In this document: piece after piece, positions 50,138-62,200 of the stretch
Layout: every line of letters begins with the position of its first letter
Position numbering within the stretch: the stretch's first letter is position 1
NCBI GenBank assembly: GCA_037074765.1
Contig: JBAMDO010000069.1
Span: 457,501-521,500, forward strand
DNA from: Mansonella perstans
Lineage: Eukaryota > Nematoda > Chromadorea > Rhabditida > Onchocercidae
Reading direction: 5' to 3'
Length of the DNA stretch: 64,000 bases
Notes under the pieces: model-generated
Told to the model about the DNA's origin: nothing
Databases searched by the model: none
The model's input: only the letters and a program-made list of their open reading frames with translations
Made by a program: the position numbers and the translations under genes

Positions 50138-51995
50138 TTACATTGATTCATCGATTGGTTCTTGGTTCTTCTTTGTCTGACTTTCATGCCATGCTTTACG
50201 AATTGTTCGTTTCATGTCATCATCTCCTTCATCGTACATTTGCTTCATGAGATTCATCAGTGATTCTTGTGGATCGGCTTTCTGGTCAAATTTAGGTGTA
50301 CTAAAATAGCAAGAGTTGTACAGAAGTCAAACAAAAATTTCCAAATCGCGAAAATAAAAAGCTGCTTTTCGAAAACAGATACTGTAAGTCTAAAATATCT
50401 TGAGGTAACTGTGAATTAAGATTTTTTCTTTAAATTTATTAATTAGTTTTCAAATAGTTGATGCACAATTCTAACCTCTTCTCCTTGCTTTGCATTTCTG
50501 CTTTCGTCAAATACTTCCAGTTCTCCTCGTCTGTCTTTCGCATCATAATCAGTAGAAGATTTGTTTTTTGCTATAAGTATGGTTGAAATCAATTATTCTA
50601 TTAGAGTTAAAATAATTCTTGTCGGTGATGTTTTATAAACAGTCTATAATGTATATTCTAATGTATATTCTGCATTATTAAAAAATTCTTTCTATGCTTA
50701 CACAGAAAAACAGAGATAACACCAGAATCACTAATTGAAAATAGAACTGCAAGAAGGGATAAAATAAAAATCAAAGCAGATTCAAAGAACTGCATGGCGA
50801 TTGAACTTTGATATAACACGAAAGTAATTTCCGGTAAATTCATTCATGAAGCATCAATAATAGAATCTCTCGAATGAATAAAGTGTCACCTTGAAAGAAG
50901 AGCTGGATGGATTGATTGCTTTGAGTAAACCCTTTATTATCAAATAGTAATTTTTTGAAGATACATCACGAGCATTTACTTCCACTTGACTGCAATCAGG
51001 AAAATATTAGATGATAGCTATCAATCTGATAATATGTTTGAAAATACGTCTTTCTAGAGTATTCGTCTAAATTCGTCTAGATATTCACCAATGCACATGA
51101 AATATTCGCCTTTCAACAGTGCATAACTAAAATTGAAATCATAACAAGCTTTACCTTTCCGAAAAGCTAACTACAATCTGTTCTTGCGGAACAGTATGTA
51201 TGTCTGGAATGGTAAGATAAAGCTTCACATATTTGTCGCTTTGATCCCAAGCTGAAATAATGACAACAATCAGGAAAATCTTTTCGTAATCGTCTTTGTA
51301 TCTCTAATCAAATAGAGGACATATTTTGCTATATTTGGGATAAAATGAAATCTATTTCACGCGCATGCTGATAACTTCAAAACTGTGATAATGAAACAGT
51401 GAAAAAATAATCTATTGACTTATTTTTCATGTTTTATAGGGAAAAATTGCCTTGGATATATAGCACGATGAGTGAAATTTCAAAAGAAGCTTACTACCAC
51501 AAATAGCATAACTTATCATCAACGCATTCAGTTACCATAATTTGTGATTTTCACTGTCGCCAACGGTACGGCATTCGAAGATACAGCTTCTGTTCTTGAC
51601 TGTTTCATTGGTATATCACCACCACCATTAACGCTACTCGCTACTTCTAGCGCTTTTATCTGAAATAAAAAAAATAATCACTTAGCGAAATTTATTTGAC
51701 AAGCAAATGAGTAGTTATAAATACCGTTTTTGGCGTTTTCCTTATTTAACGAGAAAATGGGCTTCATATTAATAACACTCTTCTTACTAACAAATTCACC
51801 GAATTCGTTATTAGAGCTTCATTTGCTAACCATATTCTATTAAATATAGCCGAAAAGAGAAACAAATACTACTACCTTTTCTTCAATTTCAGCGATCTTT
51901 GCATCTAGCATGCTCTTTACCATTTTCCGAGAAGAAATGGCACGCAAACTTCGCAGTTCATATAAGTCATGCCGTAATTCATCACGTTCACCCAT
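50138..51995 (-). CDS. CACYBP: CacyBP/SIP, calcyclin- and Siah-interacting protein
   Basis: Adaptor that links Siah-type E3 ubiquitin ligase to Skp1 and binds S100 proteins. Six exons in phase on the minus strand give 232 aa: 51995-51876, 51659-51536, 51251-51155, 50989-50890, 50570-50476, 50300-50138. The N-terminal helical Siah-interacting region has MGERDELRHDLYELRSL. The CS domain starts with KITNYAWDQSDKYVKLYLTI and continues with HTVPQEQIVVSFSES and NYYLIIKGLLKAINP. The C-terminal SGS region ends with DPQESLMNLMKQMYDEGDDD and MKRTIRKAWHES. An acceptor-like CTATCAG ends two bases before the ATG, so the mRNA may be trans-spliced. It is 479 bases from the IBA57 stop, tail to tail. Confidence 0.93.
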
Positions 51996-53004
51996 TTCTG
52001 ATAGTTTTGCAAAAATTCAGCAAAATTCCAAAATGCAGAATTAATAACTGCAACAAAATATACAACTTTATTTATAGGGTGTAAAATAGCTTGTTTTATG
52101 TATTTGAAGCTCAAGCGATAAATAGTTCCAAACGGTTCGGTCCACATGAACTAACAAATGAATATTGAAAAGGTGACAGAATGAATGTAAATGGTGGTCA
52201 TATTCTTTTTAACAAATACATTAAAAATTTTGATTAAAGTTTGCTTTCAAACTGACAGAATTTATTATTTTTAAACCTTCATGTTCTATTGTTACAAATA
52301 AAAAAGACAAAATAATCCTTAATTTAGAAAAGTTTGGAAATAACTATGACAGCGCATCAAAAATCTAATACAAACAGATAATTATCAAGTAATCAGTCGA
52401 TGAATAACTTGCTAATCTCTAAGTAATCGCATTTTAGAAATCATGAAAAAGTACACGTGTAATAGATATCAACTAAAAAAAAAAGTGTATTTACAAATAC
52501 TTTCGTAATTCACGTAATTTCAGTTTTTTACAGACAATGAATCAATCGATTATTTGACAATCTCTAAAGTAATGGTATGATAAAGAACACGTTTCAAAAT
52601 AGACTTTGAAAAAAAAAACACGTACTAAAATGATGTAGTAACAAACAATTAATCGAGCTAAGTAGCTCATCATTACGTAAATTCACGTAATCCCAAGAAT
52701 AAATCTTACCACAGACGTAATCTTGTCTGTCGTTAGCTTGTCGTTTAGCCTGGCTAACGTAACCTTGTTAGTCCCTCAAATGTACCGCTACGCTATCGCA
52801 ATTTAAATACCAAACCTATTCCATCAATAATTTGCTAGAATGTTCTCGATGTTCCGAAATTTCTTACAATCTCTACCATCTGGTCAGTCAGCGTATTCTT
52901 TTCCCTCCTGTTACTGCAAAATCATTCAATCTGATGCTTTGTTCACATACTGTTTTTATTAACTCCATCAGTCTGTTCTCTTTCGAACTGTAACATTTCT
53001 TTGG

Positions 53005-53043
53005 GCACACACACACACACACACACACGCGCGCACACGCACA
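53005..53043. repeat. (CA)n microsatellite with GCGC interruption
   Basis: About 19 CA/CG dinucleotides. Confidence 0.85.
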
Positions 53044-54238
53044 ATACGTATCATTTTATTTGATCTAGGATTATTATATGTAATAATTTAAATAAAAATT
53101 TATATTCGGATTTAGATCTGAAATAAAAGAAATCGGAAATGACATGCCTCATCAATTTTTCAGTATTTTACGTGAAAATAGGTCAGTGACATCTGTTACA
53201 GATTATTCTCCGAGAATTATTCTCCAGGGAAAAATCCTTGAAAACAGTCTTTTTGAAGAGTTTTACAAAGATTTCTCCCGCTCCCCAGTATTCACTGATG
53301 ATAGCTGAGAGAGGATGCATTTCAAAATTACTGTTTTTTTTTTGAAATGTCTCCGACATTTGAAACAAATCTTAAATTGAACATTTCAGTTTTTTTTTTT
53401 GAAATTAATTCTTAAAATTCTTTTACCAGTTAGTAATTAACAGGTAGAGGGTGTTATTTTGAGAAAAATTCAATGCATTTTTGATATATGTCATTTAAAT
53501 AAGCATAATTAAGTGAATCATTAACATTTGAAATGTTATACTGGGAAAATATTTGTGATAATTTGACAATTTCACTATTTGTAACAATTTTAATTGATAA
53601 TTAAGTATATATCTAATTATGTTGTTAATTAAGTGTATATCTAACTATATTATTAATTTTATCAGTTCTTTTAAACTCTTATCATTTTACCATTCCAACA
53701 TTTTTTATTTTTACAAGAAGAAATTATCAGCTGTTACTATCCAGCTGATATTATTTTACTGTAACAGTTTTTTTTTATCAATTGAAATAATTGAATTATT
53801 TTAAGATAGGCAAAATATGATGATGAATTGTCAACTTTGCATTTTTCTTTACATTTATTAAAAAATGTTCACATCAATTGTTCTTATTTATTGTGATGAA
53901 AAAAATTATTACCTTATATTTAGAAGAGATTGACTAAGAAGTTTTTTGTGTTTAATCTAAAAAAGGTAACACATAGATATTAAACCATTACCATCCATCA
54001 TAATAGTTGTTTTTTTCCAAGGAATGCAGAGAATAATACAAAAACTTTTATTATTCGAAACTGGGAATTATTATTATCAGTGTTGAATTCAAAGATTGGA
54101 TGGAAGATAGAATTGGAGTTGGGAAAAATAATGAAACTGTCGATTGTGGAAGAGCTTTATAAAATGAAATTGAAATGTGATAGATGAAACAGATCCCTTT
54201 TTCACATAAGTATGATTTGTAATTATGTATATTAATAC

Positions 54239-54744
54239 ATATTCCATGCAAACATAAATTCTCCAGTACATATTCCATGCAAGGATAAATTCTCCAGTAC
54301 ATATTCCATGCAAGGATAAATTCTCCAGTACATATTCCATGCAAGGATAAATTCTCCAGTACATATTCCATGCAAGGATAAATTCTAATCCAGAAAAATT
54401 ACATATTCCATGCAAGGATAAATTCTCCAGTACATATTCCATGCAAGGATAAATTCTCCAGTACATATTCCATGCAAGGATAAATTCTCCAGTACATATT
54501 CCATGCAAGGATAAATTCTCCAGTACATCCATGCAAGGATAAATTCTCCAGTACATATTCCATGCAAGGATAAATTCTCCAGTACATATTCCATGCAAGG
54601 ATAAATTCTCCAGTACATATTCCATGCAAGGATAAATTCTCCAGTACATATTCCATGCAAGGATATAATTCTCCAGTACATATTCCATGCAAGGATAAAT
54701 TCTCCAGTACATATTTCATGCAAGGATATAATTCTCCAGTACAT
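54239..54744. repeat. 31-bp minisatellite, about 16 copies
   Basis: Unit begins ATTCCATGCAAGGATAAATT and continues CTCCAGTACAT. Copies are nearly identical, with one 3-base deletion (about 54527), a variant junction (about 54385-54405) and two one-base insertions near the right end. On the minus strand the unit has no stop in any frame, and because 31 is not a multiple of 3 all three frames stay open and give the same 31-residue periodic peptide. Confidence 0.95.
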
Positions 54745-55791
54745 GTTCCTCAGACAAAGGAATTATTTAGAAGCCTGATCGATACGGTAAAACGAATAAA
54801 ATTATTTCATCATTTTGTTTGATGAATTAATTTCTTTATCCGGAAAATATATCATCATTTTGTACGACGAATCAATCTTTTATCCGGAAAATATATATCT
54901 TGAACAAATCTTGTTTTGCCTTTCTTTTTTTTTTCGATACTCAATTTCAATTCTTTCTGATAAATGGAAAGGAAAAAAAAGAAAAAACCATGCCATAATC
55001 TATTGTCATTTCAATTCAGACTTGTCACTTCACTTCACACTTAACACTTCAGTGCAGTTCTCGTAAACACATTAAAATAGCATTATGCCATGTTAACTTT
55101 GTTAAAGATATTTTTTACTTTTATAAATGATATATGAAAAATAGTTTAATTTTATTATTTATATAACGAAACGTATGTAAATTGCTAAACGTACGAAAGA
55201 TTTAGTGCAAAAATTTTTTTGATCTTCAAATCGATGATATATTATTTTATATCATTTAAAAATTAAATAATCATTCAATTAATTCAGTGGACACTTTTTT
55301 TAAAAAAACTTTATTTAATTCAATTCAAAAACCAACAGAACTTGAAATACAAGAAGTTAATTATTAATTTCAGAAAAAAAATGTTTTAAATTATAAATCG
55401 AAATGTGAAATCAAATATTATATTTATTATAAGAGAAACTTGTAATTTTTTCATTCGATCGGAATTTTTTTTTTTTTGCTCAGGCTATCATTTATCAGAA
55501 GTATACTCTGTCTTGAACTATCCTAATATCCATCGAATTTTTTTTTTAAATCAATTATGAAAATTATTTCAATAACATTGTTTCCCGATGAATGTTGAAC
55601 ATCTATATGAAAGTCAAATTGCTTGATAACGCAATGCTCATTTGATGCTTAGAATGGTAAGGAAATTACATTGGAATAACACCTGATATTTTTTGATATC
55701 ATCATTGGTACAACAATATTTTAATAGTGTAACAACAAAATGAAACGGTGACAATTGATCAGATAAGAAGTCATCAAGTGGTTGTACATAC

Positions 55792-55905
55792 AATTGTAGC
55801 AGCTGGATTAATGAATGTACATTGATAATTCACCATGGTAGTCATTAGTACACTGATATCAATGTATTAATGATTGTAGTAGCTGGATTAATGAGTGTAC
55901 ATTAA
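55792..55905. repeat. Two direct copies of a 31-bp element
   Basis: ATTGTAGCAGCTGGATTAAT with its continuation GAATGTACATT at about 55792 recurs at about 55874 with two substitutions. Confidence 0.7.
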
Positions 55906-57249
55906 AGCTTAAAATGCTTACAGTAATACATTTAATTAGACTTAACTTGAAGAATCAATAAAAAATAAAATGTAATTATTTCTTTTGCATAAAATATGAA
56001 AAAAAGATAGATTGTAAGTAACAGATGGATTATTCCTCATCTATTTAATGGTTATTATTAAAATTTTTCTCGGTTAAAATATTCCATTTTCTTCCTATTA
56101 ATTAAGGCCTAAAATGGCATTAAATAAGCCATTTTGAGCTAATTTAATTACCTAATTATTGTTTTTTCTGAGTAAATGACCTGGCCACATTTTCTGGCAT
56201 TTTGTTTTATCTCGGTGTAATCAGAATAATTTAAATCTATCACACTTATATCCCAGTGGACGTATGCAGAGTCTTGATTATCATGATTATCAACGTACTA
56301 ATGAATATCATGGTGAATTATTAATGTACTAATAATTATCATGTGAATTACCAGTGTACTGATTATCATAGTGAATTACTCGTTTCATCATTTCCTCATT
56401 GATGTAAAATATTACACTGGCATTATAGAAATATGGTTAAAAGATAGATAACATTTTATTCAGGAATTTTTCAAGTGTGAACTGAAAACGATAATGACAT
56501 TGTTAAAATGTGTTAGTTGATGCCTAAAGATGATACCGATAAGAATTTATTTGATATTTGGGGTTTCTTTGATATTCCATTGTGAAAAGATTTGTTTGTA
56601 AACAAAATCAATTTTTGTACAAATCATTAAAATTCAATGAAAAGGACGAATAATAGATCTTGATTTGAATTATTTCATCGTACAGTGACGAAAGTTAAAG
56701 AAATAACTAATTAATTACTTTTAATTTGTATAAAAAATAAAATATTTTAAATTTCAATACTTATACTATTACCAATACATCAATGTTTTTTTCTTTTTTT
56801 CTTTAGCACTACCTACAAATGCGATGTATCGTTGTATATTGTTTTCTCTGTTTAATGGTACACTGCAATAATTTTCGGTAATTCTTTGTCGAATATTTCA
56901 AAATGTTTTGGTATTGTGTTGTTTAGCTAAGCTTAAGCTAAATGAAGATGAAATATGACGATAGTACAATTAGCGCTTTCTTCATTTTTAACTGCAGTAA
57001 TATTACAGTATTTACTTCATTTTTAATTACAGTCGATTCCAATTTCTACATATGTACAGTACTTGTGTATAATTTATTTTAATTCAAACAATCATCGTAG
57101 CAAATATTTGAAATTTCAATTAATTTTAAATATGATACTTTTAATAATTATATACATAAAAAAACAGTAGTAATAAATATCAACTTAAAAATTAAAATTT
57201 AATGTCAATTTTAAAATTCAGAAAAAAAGGAGGTGATATATTTTATATG

Positions 57250-57390
57250 TAGGAAGTCTCTAGTCGCTAGAGTAATGTAAGTAAGAGAAATCTGCAAAGG
57301 AGATCTGTGACTTCGGGATAAGGATTGACTCTTGACTGAGACAGTCGGGCTGTAATGTGAAGTGAGTATGGTTTGATCCATGCAGTGTAA
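57250..57390 (+). pseudogene. Diverged fragment of a 28S rRNA gene
   Basis: Reads in order like an internal conserved part of eukaryotic 28S rRNA: TAATGTAAGTAAG, a diverged GGCAAA-GATC block, then GACTTCGGGATAAGGATTG, ACTGAGACAGTCGGGCT and TGTGAAG. The functional rRNA has CCGTAACTTCGGGATAAGGA here. Substitutions and the roughly 140-base length mark it as a relic. It sits in AT-rich DNA with no other rDNA around it. Confidence 0.85.
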
Positions 57391-60024
57391 TGAAATCAAA
57401 TTTAAAATTGGCATTAAATTTTAATTTAAAAGTTGACATTTGAGCTTTAATGTTAAATTTGTTGAAATGGTTTTTTTTTTTTTTTTTTTTTTAAATGTGC
57501 AAAAATAATTTGTTATACACTAAAATAGCTTCAAGAGATTTTTGGATAAATTCAAGCTGTTGATAAAATCAATCGGCTTCCCGATCAGTGCGGCTAACCC
57601 ATTTGAGAATTCCTGATGACTGCATATGGAACTGTTCGAAAGTATTCATCATGCAACAGCAGTCAAGTTTAGTTTCATTAATTTGAAAATTGTGAATGCG
57701 TATTATGATTATGGAGTATTTATGCATATCATGATTATGGTGTGCCATGATTATTTCGTATCATGAGTAATTTCGTATCATGATTATGGAGGGATATGCG
57801 CATTTTAAAAGTGTTAATACTTCGCTTTCTGCACGTTTCATTTATTTATTTGTTTATTTTTTTGTTACAATTAATTCAAATAAAATTGAATTATTGGTAC
57901 TCACGGAAATTATGATGATAATGATGATATCGCTAATGCAAATAATAACCTGATCATGATGATAATAAATCACATTAGCACTGTTTCGCTTTTTTCTCTC
58001 TCCGTGATTCTTTTTCTTTTTCTATTTTTATATCTCATTTAAAATGCTTAAATTATCATTTTTCAGTTTGTAATAGCCTTTTCCTTTTGTCTTCTGAAAT
58101 GAAATATGAATACAGAATGGTCTACTTTTTTGAATCATTGGCCTCAAAAAAAAAATTCATATTCATTGATAGTAGCAAAAAAATCTAGTTTTGGCTCATT
58201 TACCATTTATACAATCTTACTGTTTAAGTTGTGTTTGTATATTGTTGCAAGAACTGATGGATCAGAATTAATGGATATGTGATAAATTTCTGGCTAGATC
58301 AATCGATTCATTAATTAACATCTAAAGTAATTGCATTCATTAGTTAGCAATAATAAGTAAAAGTAATTGAAGGTGGATCGTTTAATTGAAAAAATGAAAT
58401 CAAATACATTCAATTATTATTATTGATAGTGATAATAATAATTATTATTGTCACCATTACTATCATCATATTTTGCATAATTTCCAATGAATTTTATAAA
58501 TTAAATTGAAGTAGTCAATCCTTATTAATCATAAATGCTCGCTTTTCTTTTAAAAATTAATTTTACGCATTTTCATTCCAAATTGTTTTCAACAACAATT
58601 CTATACAATTTCATTACTTTCAAAATTTTTATTGAACTAGTTATTATTTGTTTGGATTTATTAAAAAAAAGAAAAATACTTTTCATACATAATGAAAAGA
58701 GAGAGAGGGAAAGAGAGCGAGACGGAGAAAGAGAGATTTATTGTTAATTTGGAAGAGATGTGAAGAAAATGAAATGATGGTTTTTTTTCTAATTTTATTT
58801 CACATTTATTTCTGGTAATCAAAAATAATTCAATTCTATCCTTTTTTTTTCATTTATTGTTTTATAAATGTTTCATTTTTGATATATTTTAATTTAAGTT
58901 TATTAAATTGAAATTTCATTTTATAATTCTTTTAAAATATTGATTTGAAACAAAAAAAGGAAAAAAGAAATTGTTAAATATTTGCATTAAATTTTACATT
59001 TATGAACATTACATATAATTCATAAAATAATGTTTTTTTCCCACATAAAAAATAGATGGCGCACAATATTAGCAGCCTAAATATTTCAATTTAAAATTGG
59101 AGTTGATGTAAAAACAAAAGCTAACATTTGTTTTAAATTTGCAAAATTTAATTTCGAATTACATAATAGTATGATGTATAATTGAAGGAGGAATAACAAG
59201 TGAAATACTTACTTCTTTCATTTTCATTCATTTCATTTAATTTCATTTTATTTTATTTTATTTCTATTATATATTAAATTATTAACTATATTGCGCCTGC
59301 TGTAATTAAAAATGAAAACAGTACGAACTGCTATCTTCATATTTCATCTTCACCTCACTTAGCTTAACTATAATACTTAAATTCATTTCTCTGATTCAAC
59401 GAGAATTAAAAAACAAATTTGCAAAAGTTGCCCAATTATTGCAGTTAGAATTAGTAATTCAAAATACTCGTTTTCTTTTTTTACGAATAAAATTGATTTC
59501 TTTTGAATTTTTTTCGAATATATTTCTCACTAATAGTCTAAATTTTAGCACATTAATGAAATGATAAGGTTAAATGTTAACAGATTATTTAAATGACAAG
59601 TCTAAAATTCTGGCACTTTATTCAAATGACAAACTTAGATCTTGGTATATTATTAAGAAGATAAGTTTAAATTTTAGCGCGCTACCTAAATGATATGGCT
59701 AACTTATGAGGTGTTATTATCAAATGATAGGTCTAATGAATAAGCTCAAATGATAAGCTCTAATTTTGCTGCATTTGAGTAATATGGTATTTCAACACTT
59801 ACAGATTAGGTTACTTCCTTATCATTCTTTCCTTATCATGTTATTAAGAATTCTAGCATCTTCATAAATGCATTTTATTATCCTAGAAATCATATTATCA
59901 TAGAAATCATGTTATCATAATATTCTGTATTCAATCTATTTGTCGTTCGCTGATTCTGTTGACTTGATTTACATTTACAATCGCAAGATTTTTTCTTCGA
60001 GGATTCATCCTTGGTGTTGTACAA

Positions 60025-60297
60025 TTAAAGTTGTACCTTTGTTTTTTTCGACCGAAAATATTGAAGAATTCTGGTCGCAGAAACAACGATAATCATGTTA
60101 TTGTACGGAATATCCATTACAATGAAATCGATGCTAAGTAACGGACTGAAAAAATCGCATTCGTTTTCCAATAAACAATTAAAGCAGACAATGAACGATG
60201 AACTGAAAGTCACAAAAAAGTCATCATCCGGATCACTCCAAAATGATATCCGACGAATTTTACTATAAGCTTCTATATTAGCAATGACACAGCTACA
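60025..60297 (-). CDS. Unassigned candidate exon, minus strand
   Basis: A 91-codon frame with normal protein composition in a region that is otherwise AT-rich. It follows a TATCCAG acceptor at 60298, contains ISFWSDPDDDFFVTF, a four-Cys segment (IVCFNCLLENECDFF) and DIPYNNMIIVVSATRILQYF, and ends KKTKVQL at TAA 60027-60025. After this stop the same frame continues open for about 47 codons with LYNTKDESSKKKSCDCKCK. A palindrome GTACAA/TTGTAC brackets the stop. No family is recognised. The stop could be the true end, or the exon could splice at AAAG|GTACAA. Confidence 0.4.
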   Translation of the reverse strand, partial: CSCVIANIEAYSKIRRISFWSDPDDDFFVTFSSSFIVCFNCLLENECDFFSPLLSIDFIVMDIPYNNMIIVVSATRILQYFRSKKTKVQL

Positions 60298-60900
60298 CTG
60301 GATATTTCAAAGCTCGAATTGTAAAAGATTCTCATTTCAAATTCTGTTTTTAGTAAAAGCATAATAAAATTTAAATTAATTTACAAAATATTCCAACAAA
60401 TAATTCCTAATTTTCACAATTATATAAATATTTATGTACTTTTGTTTATTTTTATCTTACCATTCATTAGTTCAAAATTCAGAAGTATTCGATGATTGCA
60501 TTATTAGTTGAAAAATAAATTTTTTTCTATTGCAAATTAAGATTAAGCAAATTTTCGAATTTGCAATAATTTTGCCATTTTAAAGTTATAAGGAAATGAA
60601 AATTAGAATTTATTATTATTAGAAATTGAATTTATAATTTAAAATGTTATAAATTCTTCATTATTTTCTTCCTTTCCTTTCTCTTTTTCACTCTTCTCTT
60701 TTCTCCCTTTCTCTCTCTCTCTTCATTTTTCGGTATTATGCAAAAGGAAGTATTATTTGTAATTTTATGGATGAAATATTAAGCTTAAAAAAGAGTTTTG
60801 TTGGAACAGCTAAGTTCTTTTGGCTCTGTTGACTTTTCATGGCGCAATTGATGCAACTGCACTGAGCAAATTGCGCAATTAAAATATCTTACGTATAGAT

Positions 60901-60907
60901 GTGTGTG

Positions 60908-60932
<25 letters not shown>
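60901..60932. repeat. (TG)n microsatellite
   Basis: About 15 TG units with one interruption. Confidence 0.85.
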
Positions 60933-60938
<6 letters not shown>

Positions 60939-61297
60939 GATGGTATATATGAGAAAGAATGAGTATTTGAATTTAGCTTCGAGAATATTTACTTTATTTC
61001 AAAAGTATTCACACAAAGTACACATACATACATATACACAAGAACATTCTACGATATCTACGAAATATACTTTTATCAGATCTTCCTTTTTATTTGGCTT
61101 TTTCTTTCATCCTTTCTGTCTTCCTGCCTTTTTGCCTCTATTCTTTCCGCAATAGTTTCAGAATAAAAGTTTGAATTGATTTAAGCTTCACAAATAAAAT
61201 GCTTTTCGCTTATGTTTTCCCGTCAAAATGCCAAAAAGATGAAATTTGATACCAAACCACAGTATCCCATTACCAATCTTTTTCTAACTCTTTTCAT

Positions 61298-61306
61298 TAC
61301 CATCAC

Positions 61307-61382
<76 letters not shown>

Positions 61383-61404
61383 GTCATCATCATCATCATC
61401 ATCG

Positions 61405-61456
<52 letters not shown>

Positions 61457-61508
61457 TATCATCATCATCATCATCATCATCATTATCATCATCATCATCA
61501 TCATCATT

Positions 61509-61585
<77 letters not shown>
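61298..61585. repeat. (ATC/GAT)n trinucleotide array, about 96 units
   Basis: Almost perfect CAT triplets with rare CGT, CAC and TTA interruptions. Every frame is open on both strands (poly-Ile/His/Ser on plus, poly-Asp/Met on minus), so the long frames here are artefacts of the repeat. Confidence 0.97.
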
Positions 61586-62009
61586 ACTCCTTCTGTTTAT
61601 CACACTCCTTTGTATCATCCATTAACCGCTCCCCCGCAGCTTTTAACATTTCCCCGTTATCTCATTTCTCTCTATATTATTTTGTAATAAAAAAAAAAAA
61701 AATTCACAAGTTGATCAAGAATGAGGAAGAAATGAGAGTGAGGGAGAGAGTGAAAGAAATGAAAAATATTCCAAGATCGAGGATATAAACATAATTTGCT
61801 GGAATGTAATAGCAAATAATCTAACATCAGTAAAGTTAAACAATCAATCTTAAAGAGCTGTCAACAGTAGTACTCATTGTGCATTGCTTAAAGTCGAAAA
61901 TTCATATTAACTCTATCAATCTTCGAAAGATACGGTAATTCATTAAGCAATATTTTTTTTTTAAATCAAAAAAGAGAGATTTTAATAAATTCCACGAAAA
62001 AAAAAACAA

Positions 62010-62200
62010 AATTTCAATTTCATAAATTTCACATATTTCAATTCCATAAATTTCATGTATTTCAAGTTCAAAAATTCCACGTATTTCAATTTCATAAATT
62101 TCATGTATTTCAAGTTCACAAATTTCGCGTATTTCAAATTCATAAATCTCACGTATTTCAGTTTCACAAATTTCACTTATTTCAAATTCATACATTTCAC
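62010..62200. repeat. 24-bp tandem repeat, about eight copies
   Basis: Unit TATTTCAAGTTCATAAATTT plus CACG, with moderate divergence. On the minus strand it encodes an octapeptide of the form EIxEIYEx inside a 144-codon open frame (62336-61902). The array's frame is conserved because 24 is a multiple of 3. Confidence 0.85.

Larger units (their letters stand above)
51996..60024. other. Gene-poor 8-kb region
   Basis: No confident gene on either strand. The left end is the CacyBP upstream region. Short open frames, such as 61 codons on the minus strand at 53183-53368, lack splice support. The region holds satellites (54.2 kb), dispersed diverged repeats (56.27-56.39, 57.70-57.79 and 59.54-59.78 kb) and a 28S rRNA fragment. 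It may be a long intron of a gene further right or plain intergenic DNA. Confidence 0.5.

Noticed and set aside
54051..54744. Several minus-strand proteins of 106 to 207 residues with a repeating YVLENLSLHG motif
   Set aside because: They are the 31-bp satellite read in three frames; no start, splice or domain evidence supports a gene.
57211..57414. 67-codon minus-strand frame
   Set aside because: It is mostly the antisense of the 28S rRNA relic.
61212..61649. Long overlapping open frames (poly-Ile, poly-Met, poly-Asp)
   Set aside because: They are translations of the trinucleotide array in different frames and have no gene context.
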